Source: Spongiactinospora sp. TRM90649 (GTDB taxonomy: Bacteria > Actinomycetota > Actinomycetes > Streptosporangiales > Streptosporangiaceae). Taken from it: a stretch of 64,000 nt of DNA. The translations under genes were made by a program, and so were the position numbers. Within the stretch, counting starts at the first letter, position 1. Every line of letters begins with the position of its first letter. This document shows positions 42,130-49,844 of this stretch, one piece after another. The notes beneath the pieces are model-generated. The model was not told the origin of the DNA and searched no databases. It saw only the letters and a program-made list of their open reading frames with translations. The DNA lies in NCBI RefSeq assembly GCF_029382225.1, contig NZ_JARLTC010000027.1, positions 118,666 through 182,665 on the forward strand, given 5' to 3'.

Positions 42130-42135
42130 ACCCTA
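42130..42135 (-). promoter_or_regulatory. -10-like TAGGGT for HD-GYP gene
   Basis: On the minus strand, TAGGGT, nine bases, then TTG 42120. No ribosome-binding site is visible. Confidence 0.4.
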
Positions 42136-42154
42136 CGGTGCTACAGGCGCGTGC

Positions 42155-42259
42155 TCACGTCCAAGAGATGCCGGGGGGAGCGGCCTCGCTCGCCTCCATC
42201 ACCACCGGAGTGAACAGCACCAGTGCTGCCATCAGCCAGGTGGTCATACCCTTCAACAT
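42155..42259 (-). CDS. Possible 34-residue hydrophobic small protein
   Basis: An ATG at 42259 with GGAGG seven bases upstream opens a 34-codon frame reading MLKGMTTWLMAALVLFTPVV then MEASEAAPPGISWT. It has one short hydrophobic helix, like a membrane micropeptide or a leader. A second in-frame ATG (codon 5) lacks such a site. It ends 34 bp before the HD-GYP start and is on the same strand, but the -10-like element in the gap suggests the two are separate. No family known. Confidence 0.45.
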   Translation of the reverse strand: MLKGMTTWLMAALVLFTPVVMEASEAAPPGISWT

Positions 42260-42437
42260 TCGCCCGCCTCCACGTCGATTTCGCACTTCAGGCTACAGAA
42301 AGACGCGGCCGCCAGCAGGGAATCCCAGGGAATCGCAAGCAAAGCGTAATCATGACGTCACCGTAAGCCACGCAGTTGAGCACCTCAGGGAACTTGTGTG
42401 GCCTGAAGTCACAGAAATCATGCCTTCTACCTGCGGG

Positions 42438-43382
42438 TCAGCCGACGGAGGTCCGTCCTCTGGCCCATTCGGCGGTGGCTTTGAGGCCGGCCGGAAGGTC
42501 GGTACGGGGTGTCCAGCCGAGGGCTTCGGCGGCGGGTGCGGGGTCCACGGCCATCGCCGGGAGGTCGCCGAGGCGGGCCGGGGCCAGGCCGGGCTCGTCG
42601 GGAGCGCCCACGGCGTCGGCCACCAGGGTGTGCAGGCGCCGGTCGGTGGTCTGCGCGCCGGTGCCGAGGTTGAAGCGCCCGCCGCCGCCCGCCTCGCCGC
42701 AGGCCCGGACGAAGCCGTCGACGACGTCGTCGACGTATATGTAGTCGCGGGTCTGCGTGCCGTCGCCGTACAGGACGGTGGGCGCGCCGCTCAGCAGGGC
42801 GTCGGTGAAGATCGCGACGACGCCGGCCTCGCCGTCGGGCGACTGGCGCGGGCCGTACACGTTGGACAGGACCAGGCTGGTGTGGTCGATGCCGTGCAGC
42901 GCGCGGTAGGTCGCGAGGTAGACCTCGGCGCTGAGCTTGGAGGCCGCGTACGGCGAGCGCGGGTCGGTCGCCGCGCCGCCCGGCACCGGGATCACCGACG
43001 GCCTGCCGTACACCGCGACGGAGGAGGCGAAGACCACCTTGCGGGCGCCGCCCGCGCGGGCCGCCTCCAGCACCGAGACGGTGCCCTCCACGTTGAGCCG
43101 CGCGTCGCGGATCGGGTCGGCGACGCTCTTGCGGACGCTGATCTGCGCGGCCAGGTGGCAGATGACCTCCGGCCGGAACTCGGCCGTCAGCGCGGCGAGC
43201 GCCGGGTCGAGGATGTCGAGCGTGCGCAGCTCGAAGCGTGTTTCGCGGGAGGCATCCGCGAGGTTGTCGAGGTGACCGCCCGAGAGGTCGTCCACCGCCA
43301 TGACCTCGTGGCCCTCGCCCAGTAGCCGGTCGACCAGGTTGGATCCGATGAATCCAGCCCCGCCGGTGACCATGACCCGCAT
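42438..43382 (-). CDS. NAD-dependent nucleotide-sugar epimerase/dehydratase
   Basis: A 314-residue extended short-chain dehydrogenase. Rossmann loop VMVTGGAGFIGSNLVDRLLG, catalytic SSVAVYGRP and SPYAASKLSAEVYL (Tyr-x3-Lys), substrate strand SNVYGPRQ and YIYVDDVVDGFV. GalE/UDP-glucuronate epimerase-like; the exact sugar is not determined. ATG 43382 is favoured over 43409 because GAGGAGGGG precedes it and the fold starts there. Last gene on the strand before the small ORF at 42155. Confidence 0.88.
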   Translation of the reverse strand: MRVMVTGGAGFIGSNLVDRLLGEGHEVMAVDDLSGGHLDNLADASRETRFELRTLDILDPALAALTAEFRPEVICHLAAQISVRKSVADPIRDARLNVEGTVSVLEAARAGGARKVVFASSVAVYGRPSVIPVPGGAATDPRSPYAASKLSAEVYLATYRALHGIDHTSLVLSNVYGPRQSPDGEAGVVAIFTDALLSGAPTVLYGDGTQTRDYIYVDDVVDGFVRACGEAGGGGRFNLGTGAQTTDRRLHTLVADAVGAPDEPGLAPARLGDLPAMAVDPAPAAEALGWTPRTDLPAGLKATAEWARGRTSVG

Positions 43383-43432
43383 CGGATCGCCCCTCCTCGT
43401 CTCCACCACGATCTAGAGACGATCCTAGGAGG

Positions 43433-43699
43433 TCACTCCGCCAGCTCGGCGCGCACCTGCTGGATCCGGGTGAGGACCTTGGCCCGGAGGTCGGCCGGAA
43501 CCGGATCGCAGCCGCAGTGCCGCGCGATCAGGCGCTTGACCGCCTCCTCCAGGCCGTACTCGGCGAGGCAGGGCCCGCACTCGTCGAGGTGGACGCGGAT
43601 GTCGACGCAGTCGCCCTCGTCCAGCTCGCCGTCGATGTAGCTGTAGACCATTTCCAGTACGTCACGACAGTCGGTGTCGTGCGGGTTGCCGCAGCTCAT
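43433..43699 (-). CDS. rsrA: Redox-sensing zinc anti-sigma factor RsrA/RshA
   Basis: An 88-residue ZAS protein. The zinc motif H37-x3-C41-x2-C44 (HLDECGPC) plus Cys11 reproduce the RsrA positions exactly. Oxidation forms a disulfide, releases zinc and frees SigR. Additional Cys3, Cys31, Cys62 and Cys64 are also reminiscent of RsrA. ATG 43699 overlaps the sigR stop by 4 bp. The pair is the mycothiol/thiol-stress switch of actinomycetes. Confidence 0.93.
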   Translation of the reverse strand: MSCGNPHDTDCRDVLEMVYSYIDGELDEGDCVDIRVHLDECGPCLAEYGLEEAVKRLIARHCGCDPVPADLRAKVLTRIQQVRAELAE

Positions 43700-44424
43700 T
43701 TGGATCCCTCCGCCGGGACCAGACCGCGCTCGCGCGCGTAGTCCTCAAGAAGCCCCCGGAGTTGGCGCCTGCCGCGGTGGAGCCGCGACATCACCGTGCC
43801 GATCGGAGTGCCCATGATGTCGGCAATCTCCTTGTAGGGGAAGCCTTCGACATCGGCCAGATAGACGGCGATGCGGAACTCCTCCGGCAACGCGGCCAGG
43901 GCATCCTTCACGTCGCTGTCCGGCAGGTGGTCGAGCGCCTCTATCTCGGCCGACTTCAGCCCCGCCGACGTGTGCGACTCGGCACGGGCGAGCTGCCAGT
44001 CCTCGATCTCCTCGGTGCCCGACTGCTTCGGCTCCCGCTGCTTCTTTCGGTAACTGTTGATGAAGGTGTTGGTCAGGATTCGGTAGAGCCACGCCTTGAG
44101 GTTGGTCCCTTCCTGGAACTGGTGGAAGGACGCGAAAGCCTTGGCGAAGGTCTCCTGCAGGAGATCCTCCGCGTCCGCCGGGTTCCTCGTCATCCGGAGA
44201 GCGGCGGAGTAGAGCTGGTCGAGATACGGCATTACGTCGCGCTCGAACCGCCCGCTCCGCTGTTCCAGAGTCTCCGCGCCTGTCGCAGGGACCGGACCCA
44301 CCCCCTTAAGATCACCGGTGCCCGGCAGAAGCGGGATACCGTACTCAGCGGAGGATACCCGCTCCTGCGTCTCCGGCCGCTGAGCGGGGCCGGAGCGAGT
44401 ACCGGGTTCGAGCAGCGCCTGCAT
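43696..44424 (-). CDS. sigR: ECF sigma factor SigR/SigH
   Basis: A 242-residue ECF sigma. Sigma-2: FERDVMPYLDQLYSAALRMT, NPADAEDLLQETFAKAFASF, KAWLYRILTNTFINSYRKKQ. Sigma-4: LAALPEEFRIAVYLADVEGF, PYKEIADIMGTPIGTVMSRL, HRGRRQLRGLL. ATG 44424 has GAGAGGA upstream and leaves room for the promoter at 44468-44495. About 57 residues precede the sigma-2 core, like the extended SigR-prime form, so a shorter form from an internal start is possible. Controls thiol and oxidative stress genes under RsrA. Confidence 0.92.
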   Translation of the reverse strand: MQALLEPGTRSGPAQRPETQERVSSAEYGIPLLPGTGDLKGVGPVPATGAETLEQRSGRFERDVMPYLDQLYSAALRMTRNPADAEDLLQETFAKAFASFHQFQEGTNLKAWLYRILTNTFINSYRKKQREPKQSGTEEIEDWQLARAESHTSAGLKSAEIEALDHLPDSDVKDALAALPEEFRIAVYLADVEGFPYKEIADIMGTPIGTVMSRLHRGRRQLRGLLEDYARERGLVPAEGSK

Positions 44425-44467
44425 GCGCGGACATCCTCTCGGGAGAAGATCGTGCGTCAGTAGTCGG

Positions 44468-44495
44468 CAACACCGGCGCCCGGTCGTCTGTTCCC
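44468..44495 (-). promoter_or_regulatory. SigR-type autoregulatory promoter
   Basis: On the minus strand, GGGAAC (44495-44490), 18 bases, GTTG (44471-44468), upstream of sigR. The SigR consensus is GGGAAT-N18-GTT; only the last base of the -35 box differs. It fits positive autoregulation as known for SigR. Confidence 0.7.
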
Positions 44496-44594
44496 GCAAG
44501 ATAGAAGGTGACGAGAGTCCCGGTACGGGGAAAAAGATACGTACCGGCTGGTAGCCCCAATCCCCGGAAAACCCCGAAAGCCCAGGAGCCGCGT

Positions 44595-45341
44595 GTGCTG
44601 CCCATTCCGGCCGAAGAACTGAACGGCTCAGGCACCCTCGGGCCGTACTGGACCTTTTACCGCGCGGTCGCCGCGGAGCAGCTCGGCCGGTGGCTGCCCG
44701 AGCGCCCCTCGACCCTGCTGGACATGTCCGGAGGCGGCGGGCAGTGGGCGGCCCAGGCGGCGCACTGCGGGCACCGCGTCATCGAGGTGATCGACTTCCG
44801 CATCGACGCGGCGGCCGAGCAGGACAAGCTGCGCGACGCCGACCGGGTGCGTCAGATCAGGGCGGACGACCTCGGGTTCCTGCCCGACGAGAGCATCGAC
44901 GCGGTGGTCGCCGAGGAACGCGCGCTTTCTGTGGAGCTGATGGCCGAGTCGGCGATGGACGACGTGGCCCGGGTGCTGCGGCCCGGCGGGCGGGCGCTGG
45001 TCTGCGTGGACTCACTGGTGCTGGGCATGGCGATCCTGGCCGAGCAGAACTACTGGGCCCACCTGTGCCAGAAGGGCGAGGTCATGCTGGTGCCGTGGCC
45101 CGACGGCAGCATCACCCGCTGCTTCACCAGCGCCCAGCTCCGCGAGCTGCTGACCGGGGCCGGGCTGGAGGTCGAGTGGATCCGGCCGCGCACCGTGCTG
45201 TCGCCCTCGACGGTGGATCACGTGCTGGCGTCCGACTCCCGCGCGCTGACCTGGCTGGTCCGCACCGAGCTGGAGGCCAACCCGGAGGACGACGACACCG
45301 TCGGCATCCACCTGGTGGCCAGCGCCAGAAAGGCGGCCTGA
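44595..45341 (+). CDS. Class I SAM-dependent methyltransferase
   Basis: A 248-residue Rossmann methyltransferase. Motif I is STLLDMSGGGGQWAAQAAHC, followed by acidic VIEVIDFRIDAA, IDAVVAEERALS and DVARVLRPGGRALVCVDSLV. The C-terminal part (TSAQLRELLTGAGLEVEWI) is typical. Substrate unknown. GTG 44595 with AGGAG upstream is preferred over 44508, which would lie close to the divergent sigR promoter. Divergent from sigR, so it may respond to the same stress. Confidence 0.83.
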   Translation: MLPIPAEELNGSGTLGPYWTFYRAVAAEQLGRWLPERPSTLLDMSGGGGQWAAQAAHCGHRVIEVIDFRIDAAAEQDKLRDADRVRQIRADDLGFLPDESIDAVVAEERALSVELMAESAMDDVARVLRPGGRALVCVDSLVLGMAILAEQNYWAHLCQKGEVMLVPWPDGSITRCFTSAQLRELLTGAGLEVEWIRPRTVLSPSTVDHVLASDSRALTWLVRTELEANPEDDDTVGIHLVASARKAA

Positions 45342-45378
45342 CCCGCGCGGCGGCCACGCGCCGCCGCACGGGCGCGGC

Positions 45379-45711
45379 TCAGCGGCGGCGCTCCCGCTTC
45401 GACTGGCACTGCACGCAGCGGGACGCCTCGGGTCTCGCCTCCAGCCGGCCTTCGGGGACCGGCTTGCGGCAGTCCACGCACCGGCCGTAACTGCCTTCTT
45501 CGAGCCGTTTCAGCGCGTCCATGACGGCGCCGCGCTGCCGGTCGGCGACGTCGAGCATGGCCTGGTGCCGGTCGGCGTCGGTCAGATGGGAGCCCGCGTC
45601 GGCCGCCGAGCGGTCGCGCACGCCCACCGGATCGCCGCGTAGCACCGCGATCGACCGGTCGAGATCCCCGAGCATGTTCTCCAGGCGCATACGCGCGGTC
45701 GCGTCATCCAC
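45379..45711 (-). CDS. DksA/TraR-type zinc-finger protein
   Basis: A 110-residue protein. The C4 zinc finger is CVDCRKPVPEGRLEARPEAS then RCVQC, C-x2-C-x17-C-x2-C. An N-terminal helical pair (MRLENMLGDLDRSIAVLRGD; LDVADRQRGAVMDALKRLEE) fits the coiled coil that enters the RNA polymerase secondary channel. GTG 45711 is taken; GGAGG lies 9-10 bases upstream. Acts with or without ppGpp in relatives; not tested here. Confidence 0.82.
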   Translation of the reverse strand: MDDATARMRLENMLGDLDRSIAVLRGDPVGVRDRSAADAGSHLTDADRHQAMLDVADRQRGAVMDALKRLEEGSYGRCVDCRKPVPEGRLEARPEASRCVQCQSKRERRR

Positions 45712-45922
45712 GAGTCCGCACCTCCGGGACGGATGAGTGCCTCGCGACGGAAGTCCCCGAAGTTCCCGCCAGGCGCAGGGGTCCGCTCTATACCGGTGGC
45801 GCCCTACCACGGCGTAGGACGGGTCACCGCTTTCCTGACCGGATGCCCACTTGACGCGCTTCTTACACCGCCGTGACCCCCACTTTTCGCTCCTCTGTCT
45901 GAGAAGTGAGCATTCGACGACA

Positions 45923-46672
45923 TCAGCCGATCGCGGCGCCCTCCTCGGGATCGACCCGCTGGAGCAGTTCCGGGCCGTTGTTGCGGACGCTGTTCACCGC
46001 CGTGGACACCGGATAGGCCTCCAGCCGGTCGGGCGTGGCCGGGACCAGCAGCCCCTGGGCCTGGTCGGTCGCGGTCAGCTTCGGGTCGAGCCACTCGGAC
46101 CAGCGGTCCCGCTCGACGAGCATCGGCATCCGGTCGTGGATGCGGCCCAGTTCGTCCTTGGCCGTGGTGGTGATCACCGTGCAGGTCACCAGCCACGCAC
46201 TCGGATCGTCGTCCGGCTTGTTCCGGTCGCGCCAGAACTCGTAGAGGCCGGCCATCGCCATCACCCCGCCGTCGGCGGGATGAATGAAATAGGGCTGCTT
46301 GCGCTTCTTGTCGAACTGGTACCACTCGAAGTAGCCGTCGGCGGGCAGAAGGCAGCGCCGCCGCGCGAACGCCTTGCGGTACGACGGCTTCTCCGCGACC
46401 GTCTCGACCCTGGCGTTGATCATCCGCGACCCGATCGAGGGATCCTTCGCCCAGGACGGCACCAGCCCCCACTTGACGATCCGGAGCTGCCGGACGGGCT
46501 CCTTGGACTTGCCCTCCTCCTTCGGCACCCGGCTGAGCACCGCGTAGACCTCCTTGGTGGGGGCCACGTTGTAGTCGGGGCGAAGCTCCCGCTCCGGCTC
46601 GCCGTCCACCTCCACCCGGAACTCTTCGAGCAGCTCATGCTTGTTGCGCGCCGACGCGTATCTACCGCACAT
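45923..46672 (-). CDS. SOS-response-associated peptidase (SRAP/HMCES/YedK)
   Basis: A 249-residue SRAP domain. MCGRYASARNKHELLEEFRV puts Cys2 at the N-terminus after Met removal, as needed for the thiazolidine crosslink to abasic sites in single-stranded DNA. Further blocks: LRPDYNVAPTKEVYAVLSR, WGLVPSWAKDP, NARVETVAEKPSYRKAFARR, CLLPADGYFEWYQ and HDRMPMLVERD. ATG 46672 is the family start; the upstream ATG 46705 would hide Cys2. Confidence 0.92.
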   Translation of the reverse strand: MCGRYASARNKHELLEEFRVEVDGEPERELRPDYNVAPTKEVYAVLSRVPKEEGKSKEPVRQLRIVKWGLVPSWAKDPSIGSRMINARVETVAEKPSYRKAFARRRCLLPADGYFEWYQFDKKRKQPYFIHPADGGVMAMAGLYEFWRDRNKPDDDPSAWLVTCTVITTTAKDELGRIHDRMPMLVERDRWSEWLDPKLTATDQAQGLLVPATPDRLEAYPVSTAVNSVRNNGPELLQRVDPEEGAAIG

Positions 46673-46716
46673 CCCTTCAGGGTGCCATCTCCGAATCGCT
46701 CGCATGTGCGATTGCG

Positions 46717-47433
46717 ATGGTGAATACTGAGCGTGTCAGTGCGGACACGAAGGGACACATTGACCCGATGAAGATGACCATGAAAGCCCGCCTCTCCCGA
46801 TCCGACGTCACCGCGCACGGCAAGCCGCTGGAACCCTCCGTGACCATGCCGATTCCCCCGGCGTCGGAGCCCGCGGTCCCGGCCGGCGACGAGCTGACGA
46901 CCCTTCGGGAAATCCACTCTTCCCTCGTCGGCCGCACCCGAATGCGCGCCGAGATCTTCCAAGGACGGTTGATAGTGAGCCCCCTAGGCAGCCCCGAGCA
47001 CCAGGACGCCGTGACGATCCTGTCGGTCGCTCTCGTCCCGCACGCACGAGAGAAGGGCTGGAAGACCTACGCGGGTCTGGACGTGTGTACGGACGACACG
47101 CGTGAGTGTTACGCGCCCGACCTCGTCATCGCTCCGCACGACGCTCCCCGCTGGGGACGACGGGAACTGTTCGTCAGCGGGCTCGTCATGGTCGGCGAGG
47201 TGGTGTCACCGAGCAGCGTCGACAACGACCGAGAGCACAAGCCGGAGGTCTACGCCACCGGCGGCGTTCCGATCTACCTGCTGGTCGACCCGATCGACGA
47301 CCCCCCGTCCGTCACGGTCTTCAGTGAGCCCGCCGACGGCACCTACACGACCTTCACGACCGTCACCATGGGGAAGGAGATCCACATTCCCGAGCCGATC
47401 GACGTCACGCTCGACACCGCGATCTTCCTCTGA
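46717..47433 (+). CDS. Uma2-family (DUF820) PD-(D/E)XK-like protein
   Basis: A 238-residue protein. The central domain (about 80-215) is Uma2: RAEIFQGRLIVSPLGSPEHQ, APDLVIAPHD, VGEVVSPSSVDNDREHKPEV and YATGGVPIYLLVDP. The E...D...E-x-K type residues (E of GEVVSPSS, HKPEVYA) are those of a restriction-endonuclease-like fold. The biological role of Uma2 proteins in actinomycetes is unknown and they are highly multicopy. The first about 60 residues are low-complexity, and the start is uncertain (46717 or 46768). Confidence 0.8.
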   Translation: MVNTERVSADTKGHIDPMKMTMKARLSRSDVTAHGKPLEPSVTMPIPPASEPAVPAGDELTTLREIHSSLVGRTRMRAEIFQGRLIVSPLGSPEHQDAVTILSVALVPHAREKGWKTYAGLDVCTDDTRECYAPDLVIAPHDAPRWGRRELFVSGLVMVGEVVSPSSVDNDREHKPEVYATGGVPIYLLVDPIDDPPSVTVFSEPADGTYTTFTTVTMGKEIHIPEPIDVTLDTAIFL

Positions 47434-47456
47434 CGGTCTCGCGCGAGCCTGACCGG

Positions 47457-47462
47457 TAGAGT
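47457..47462 (+). promoter_or_regulatory. Leaderless-type -10 (TAGAGT) for aroA
   Basis: TAGAGT, six bases, ATG 47469, with no ribosome-binding site. Confidence 0.5.
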
Positions 47463-47468
47463 TGCGGC

Positions 47469-48752
47469 ATGTCCCAGCATCCGGATCCGTGGCCCGCGCC
47501 CACTGTGAGCGAGCCCGTGGCGGCGACCGTCCCGCTGCCCGGTTCGAAGTCCGTGACCAACCGTGCGCTGTTGCTCGCCGCGTTGGCCGACGGCCCCGGC
47601 ACGGTGCTGCGGGCGCTGCGCAGCCGTGACGCCGATCTGATGGTGGCGGCCCTGCGCGCGCTCGGCGCGACCATGGAACCCACGGATGAGACCACGTCCT
47701 CCACCGACTGGCGGGTCGTTCCCGGGCCGGTGCGCAGTGGCGCCCGCATCGACGCGGGCCTGGCGGGCACCGTGATGCGGTTCGTGCCGCCGATGGCGGC
47801 GCTCGGCGACGGCGAGGTGTTCTTCGACGGCGATCCCCACGCCCGCAAGCGGCCGATGGGGCCGTTGCTGGCCGCGCTGCGCGCGCTGGGCGCCCGGGTC
47901 GAGGGAGACGCGCTGCCGTTCACGGTCCGCGGCCCGGTCCAGGGCGGCGAGGTGACGCTCGACGCGTCGGCCTCCTCCCAGCTCGTCTCCGGGCTGCTGC
48001 TGTGCGCGCCGCGCTTCGAGAAGGGCGTCACCGTACGCCACTCCGGGCCCCCGGTGCCCTCTGCCCCGCACATCCGGATGACCGTGGAGATGCTGCGCGC
48101 GGCGGGCGTGCGCGTCGACGACTCAGAGCCCGATGTCTGGCGGGTCGAGCCCGGCCCGATCGCGGCCCGTGACCTCACCGTCGAACCCGATCTCTCCAAC
48201 GCCGCGCCCTTCCTGGCGGCGGCACTGGTGACGGGCGGCACGGTCACCATTCCCGGCTGGCCCGAGGAGACCACGCAGCCGGGCGACGCGCTGCGCGACC
48301 TGGTCACCGCGATGGGCGGCACGGTGCGGCGCGGCTCCGGCGGCCTCACGGTCACCGGCTCGGGCAGGCCGTCCGGCATCGACGCCGACCTGCGCGACGT
48401 GGGCGAGCTGACCCCCACGATCGCCGCCCTGGCGGCGCTGGCCGAGGGCCCGAGCAGGCTGCGCGGCATCGCTCACCTGCGCGGCCACGAGACCGACCGG
48501 CTGGCCGCGCTGGTCACCGAGATCAACCGGCTGGGCGGCGACGCGGAGGAGACCGACGACGGTCTGATCATCCGGCCGCGCCCGCTGCACGGCGGGCTGT
48601 TCCACTCCTACGACGACCACCGGATGGCCACGGCGGGCGCGGTGATCGGCCTGGCCGTCCCGGAGGTGCGGGTGGAGAACATCGCGACCACCGCCAAGAC
48701 CCTCCCCGAGTTCGCCCGGATGTGGCGGGAAATGCTGGAGGGTGGCCGCTGA
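47469..48752 (+). CDS. aroA: 3-phosphoshikimate 1-carboxyvinyltransferase (EPSP synthase)
   Basis: A 427-residue shikimate-pathway enzyme joining PEP and shikimate-3-phosphate. VPLPGSKSVTNRALLLAALA (active-site Lys and phosphate loop), LAGTVMRFVPPMAALGDGEV, FFDGDPHARKRPMGPLLAAL, ASASSQLVSGLLLCAP, DVGELTPTIAALAALAEGPS, LRGHETDRLAAL and SYDDHRMATAGAVIGL. The LAGTVMRF motif replaces the LGNAGTA/T type seen in class I enzymes. Its 3' end overlaps rsgA. aroA-rsgA adjacency matches the mycobacterial arrangement. Confidence 0.95.
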   Translation: MSQHPDPWPAPTVSEPVAATVPLPGSKSVTNRALLLAALADGPGTVLRALRSRDADLMVAALRALGATMEPTDETTSSTDWRVVPGPVRSGARIDAGLAGTVMRFVPPMAALGDGEVFFDGDPHARKRPMGPLLAALRALGARVEGDALPFTVRGPVQGGEVTLDASASSQLVSGLLLCAPRFEKGVTVRHSGPPVPSAPHIRMTVEMLRAAGVRVDDSEPDVWRVEPGPIAARDLTVEPDLSNAAPFLAAALVTGGTVTIPGWPEETTQPGDALRDLVTAMGGTVRRGSGGLTVTGSGRPSGIDADLRDVGELTPTIAALAALAEGPSRLRGIAHLRGHETDRLAALVTEINRLGGDAEETDDGLIIRPRPLHGGLFHSYDDHRMATAGAVIGLAVPEVRVENIATTAKTLPEFARMWREMLEGGR

Positions 48753-49765
48753 GGAAGCGCCAGTACGACGAAGACGACGTCCGGGTCCGACCGGGGAAGG
48801 GGTCGCGGCCGCGGACGCGGATCCGCCCTGCGCACGAAGGCGCGGTGGAGGGCTTCGTCGTGGCGGTCGACCGCGGCCGGTTCACTTGCCTGGTCCAGGG
48901 CGACCGGCCGACCGTGGTGACCGCGATGAAGGCCCGTGAGCTGGGCCGCAAGGGCATCGTGGTGGGCGACCGGGTGCGCCTGGTGGGCGATGTCAGCGGG
49001 CGTCCCGACACCCTGGCCAGGATCGTGCGCCTGGAGCCGCGCCGCTCGATGCTGCGCCGTTCCGCCGACGACACCGAGTTCAGCGACGGCATCGAGCGCC
49101 CGGTCGTGGCCAACGCCGACCAGTTGGTGATCGTCACCGCGCTGGCCGATCCGCCGCCCCGGCCGCGGATGATCGACCGCATCCTGGTGGCGGCCTACGA
49201 CGCGGAGATCGACCCGCTGCTCTGCCTGACCAAGGCAGACCTGGCGCCGCCGGACGAACTGGTGGCGCTCTACGACCCGCTGGGCGTGCCGTACGTCGTG
49301 GTGCGCAAGGGCGGCGACCTGAGCGAGCTGCGCGAGCGGCTGGTCGACCGCCTCAGCGTGCTCGTCGGCCATTCGGGCGTGGGCAAGTCCACGCTGGTCA
49401 ACGCGCTGGTCCCGGCGGCCGAACGCGCGGTCTCGCACGTCAACCCGGTGACCGGCCGGGGCCGCCACACCTCCACCTCGGCGGTGGCGCTGGAGCTGCC
49501 AGAGGGCGGCTGGATCATCGACACGCCCGGGGTGCGCAGCTTCGGCCTGGCCCACGTGTCGCCCGACAACGTGCTGCACGCCTTCCCCGACCTGGTGGAC
49601 GGCACCGTCCACTGCCCCAAGGGCTGCACCCACCAGGCCGGCGAGTGCGCGCTCGACGCCTGGGTGGAGCAGGGCCACGCCGGGGCCGCGCGGCTGGCGT
49701 CCCTGCGGCGGCTGCTGGCCAGCCGGGAGGGCGAGCCCGACCCGGAGCAGGCCCAGCAGGGGTGA
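48749..49765 (+). CDS. rsgA: Ribosome small-subunit GTPase RsgA
   Basis: A circularly permuted GTPase acting in late 30S assembly. N-terminal OB fold (GFVVAVDRGRFTCLVQGDRP), G4 LCLTKADL, G1 VLVGHSGVGKSTLVNALVP, G3 IDTPGVRSF and a C-terminal zinc knuckle (HCPKGCTHQAGECALDAWVE). Start: the family's conserved N-terminus begins at LRKRQYDEDDVRVRPGKGSR. The in-frame CTG at 48749 sits six bases after GGAGGG and overlaps the aroA TGA, whereas GTG 48722 has no ribosome-binding site. A rare CTG start is thus possible; GTG 48722 would give 347 residues. Confidence 0.9.
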   Translation: MRKRQYDEDDVRVRPGKGSRPRTRIRPAHEGAVEGFVVAVDRGRFTCLVQGDRPTVVTAMKARELGRKGIVVGDRVRLVGDVSGRPDTLARIVRLEPRRSMLRRSADDTEFSDGIERPVVANADQLVIVTALADPPPRPRMIDRILVAAYDAEIDPLLCLTKADLAPPDELVALYDPLGVPYVVVRKGGDLSELRERLVDRLSVLVGHSGVGKSTLVNALVPAAERAVSHVNPVTGRGRHTSTSAVALELPEGGWIIDTPGVRSFGLAHVSPDNVLHAFPDLVDGTVHCPKGCTHQAGECALDAWVEQGHAGAARLASLRRLLASREGEPDPEQAQQG

Positions 49766-49830
49766 GCCGGAAAGCCACGCCGATTGACCACGCTATGTCC
49801 CTAGAAAGCGGCGATCGGGCGATGACGCGA

Positions 49831-49836
49831 TACCGT
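49831..49836 (+). promoter_or_regulatory. -10-like TACCGT upstream of hisN
   Basis: TACCGT, eight bases, GTG 49845, no ribosome-binding site. Confidence 0.4.
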
Positions 49837-49844
49837 TTGCCATC

